Shown: piece after piece, positions 6,921 to 7,636 of the stretch | How the letters are laid out: each line of letters opens with the position of its first letter | Position numbering within the stretch: position 1 is the stretch's first letter | From: SIG510 sp045540975 | GTDB lineage: Bacteria > Bacillota > Clostridia > Oscillospirales > JAAYXM01 | Assembly: GCA_045540975.1 (NCBI GenBank) | Contig: JAZQIE010000195.1 | Coordinates: forward strand, 1 to 7,636 | Reading direction: 5' to 3' | Length of the DNA stretch: 7,636 nucleotides | Notes under the pieces: model-generated | The model's database searches: none | Told to the model about the DNA's origin: nothing | What the model saw: only the letters and a program-made list of their open reading frames with translations | Position numbers and translations under genes: made by a program

Positions 6921-7636
6921 TTATTTGTTGAGGATTCGGTCGAGTAAGACCGCAACTTCAGCGCGGGTTGCGTTGCCCTGCGGATTGATCTTGCCGTCAC
7001 TACCCTGAATGAAGCCGTTTCCGACCATGGACTTGACCGCGTCAAGTGCCCAATCCGAAACGTCGTCAGCATCGACGAATTCGAACGGATTTGTGAGTGC
7101 GTCGTCTTCGACTTCCTTGACCTCAGCTTTGACTGCTTCCAAGGTACGAGAGAGCATGACCATCATCTGCTCACGGGTAATCGGTGCCTTCGGCGCGAAC
7201 TTGCCTTCGCCAACACCCTTTACAATGCCGAGTGCGGATGCGATGCCAACTTCGTTTGCGAAGTAATCGGTTGCATTAACGTCTGCGAATTCGCCCTTTT
7301 CATCCGCGGTGAGATTCCATGCGCGGACTAAGAGGATTGCAAAGTCTGCGCGGGTAATCTGTGCTGCCGGTGCGAACTTATCTTCCGCAACGCCCTTGAT
7401 GACGCCTGCATCTACCAGGCGGTAGATTGCATCCTTCGCCCAAGCGTGGTTACCCAAATCGACGAACTTTTCGGTCGGGACAACAACGTCTTCTACGACT
7501 TCGTCATCCGCGGTGCCGAGGAGACCGTCTGCGCCTGCGGAGTAGGTCTTGCCGTCCTTGGTGTAGACATACTCGTCATCAACCTTCTTGACATCGGTGA
7601 TGTCGTCTGCGGTGCCCGGAGTCTTATCCGGACCTG
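6921..7636 (-). CDS. S-layer homology (SLH) domain surface protein, C-terminal 237 residues, 5' end outside window
   Basis: The frame is open from the right edge to TAA at 6923-6921. It ends with three SLH repeats (fragment residues about 57-108, 116-167 and 186-237). Each starts with an F-x-D motif (FVDLGNHAW, FADVNATDYF, FVDADDVSDW), passes a G-hydrophobic-I-x-G turn (GVIKGVAEDKFAP, GIVKGVGEGKFAP, GFIQGSDGKINP) and reaches a TRAE-type motif (ITRAD, ITREQ, ATRAE). Triple SLH repeats bind pyruvylated secondary cell-wall polymer and hold proteins on the surface. Before them lie two GTADD motifs. The third repeat ends exactly at the protein end, the usual place for an anchor. A TTG at 7457 inside the first SLH repeat is not a real start, because the repeat and frame extend upstream of it. 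The function of the missing N-terminal part is unknown; an SLH-anchored enzyme, adhesin or S-layer protein are all possible. Confidence 0.95.
   Translation of the reverse strand, partial: GPDKTPGTADDITDVKKVDDEYVYTKDGKTYSAGADGLLGTADDEVVEDVVVPTEKFVDLGNHAWAKDAIYRLVDAGVIKGVAEDKFAPAAQITRADFAILLVRAWNLTADEKGEFADVNATDYFANEVGIASALGIVKGVGEGKFAPKAPITREQMMVMLSRTLEAVKAEVKEVEDDALTNPFEFVDADDVSDWALDAVKSMVGNGFIQGSDGKINPQGNATRAEVAVLLDRILNK
7503..7634 (-). repeat. Aspartate-rich GTADD motif repeat upstream of the SLH domains
   Basis: Fragment residues 1-44 contain GPDKTPGTADD (1-11) and GADGLLGTADD (34-44), spaced by 33 residues with VYTKDGKTYS between them. The G-[PA]-D-x(3)-GTADD unit resembles the calcium-binding-like, TSP3-type or Big-linker repeats of Gram-positive surface proteins. 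Only two copies are visible and more may lie beyond the window edge. Calcium binding is inferred from the aspartates alone. Confidence 0.6.

Noticed and set aside
6921..7457. Separate small SLH gene starting with TTG at 7457
   Set aside because: The frame stays open to the window edge, and the first SLH repeat begins upstream of this codon, so the TTG is an internal leucine.

Overview
The window holds parts of two genes, both on the minus strand, separated by a 183-base AT-rich gap. The larger one starts at 6737 and runs off the left edge still open, after 2245 codons without a stop. It encodes a giant exported modular protein. The smaller one enters from the right edge and ends at 6921; it is the C-terminal part of a surface protein with three S-layer homology (SLH) repeats. 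I see no RNA gene, CRISPR array, insertion sequence or other mobile element.

The features fit a Gram-positive anaerobe of the Bacillota, probably a Clostridia member from a gut, rumen or similar polysaccharide-rich habitat. This is inference. It rests on the strong AGGAGG ribosome site, the Sec signal peptide style, SLH anchoring, bacterial Ig-like (BIG2-type) domains, a Rho-independent terminator with a T tract, and moderately GC-rich coding DNA (many CCG, ACC, GGC and GAC codons) beside a very AT-rich intergenic region. The species cannot be named from this.

Layout, right to left (the direction of transcription): 7636-6921 is the tail of the SLH protein, with two aspartate-rich GTADD motifs and then three SLH repeats to the stop. 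6910-6881 is its terminator. 6880-6738 is the leader of the giant gene, with weak promoter candidates, two small dyads and a ribosome site. 6737-1 is the giant gene. Its order is: signal peptide (1-29), an Ig-like domain that appears to be split by a first carbohydrate-binding-like beta-sandwich (95-247), Ig-like domain (285-386), second such module (387-572), three Ig-like domains (573-856), third such module (866-1023), three Ig-like domains (1026-1306), and a heparinase II/III-type polysaccharide lyase module from about 1316 to beyond 2245.

The simplest reading is a cell-surface polysaccharide-degrading locus. The giant protein is exported, its many Ig-like and binding modules would hold the lyase away from the wall and on a polymer, and the upstream SLH protein is anchored to the secondary cell-wall polymer. 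The substrate, probably a uronic-acid-containing polysaccharide, cannot be read from the sequence. How the giant protein is anchored is also unknown, because its C-terminus lies outside the window.
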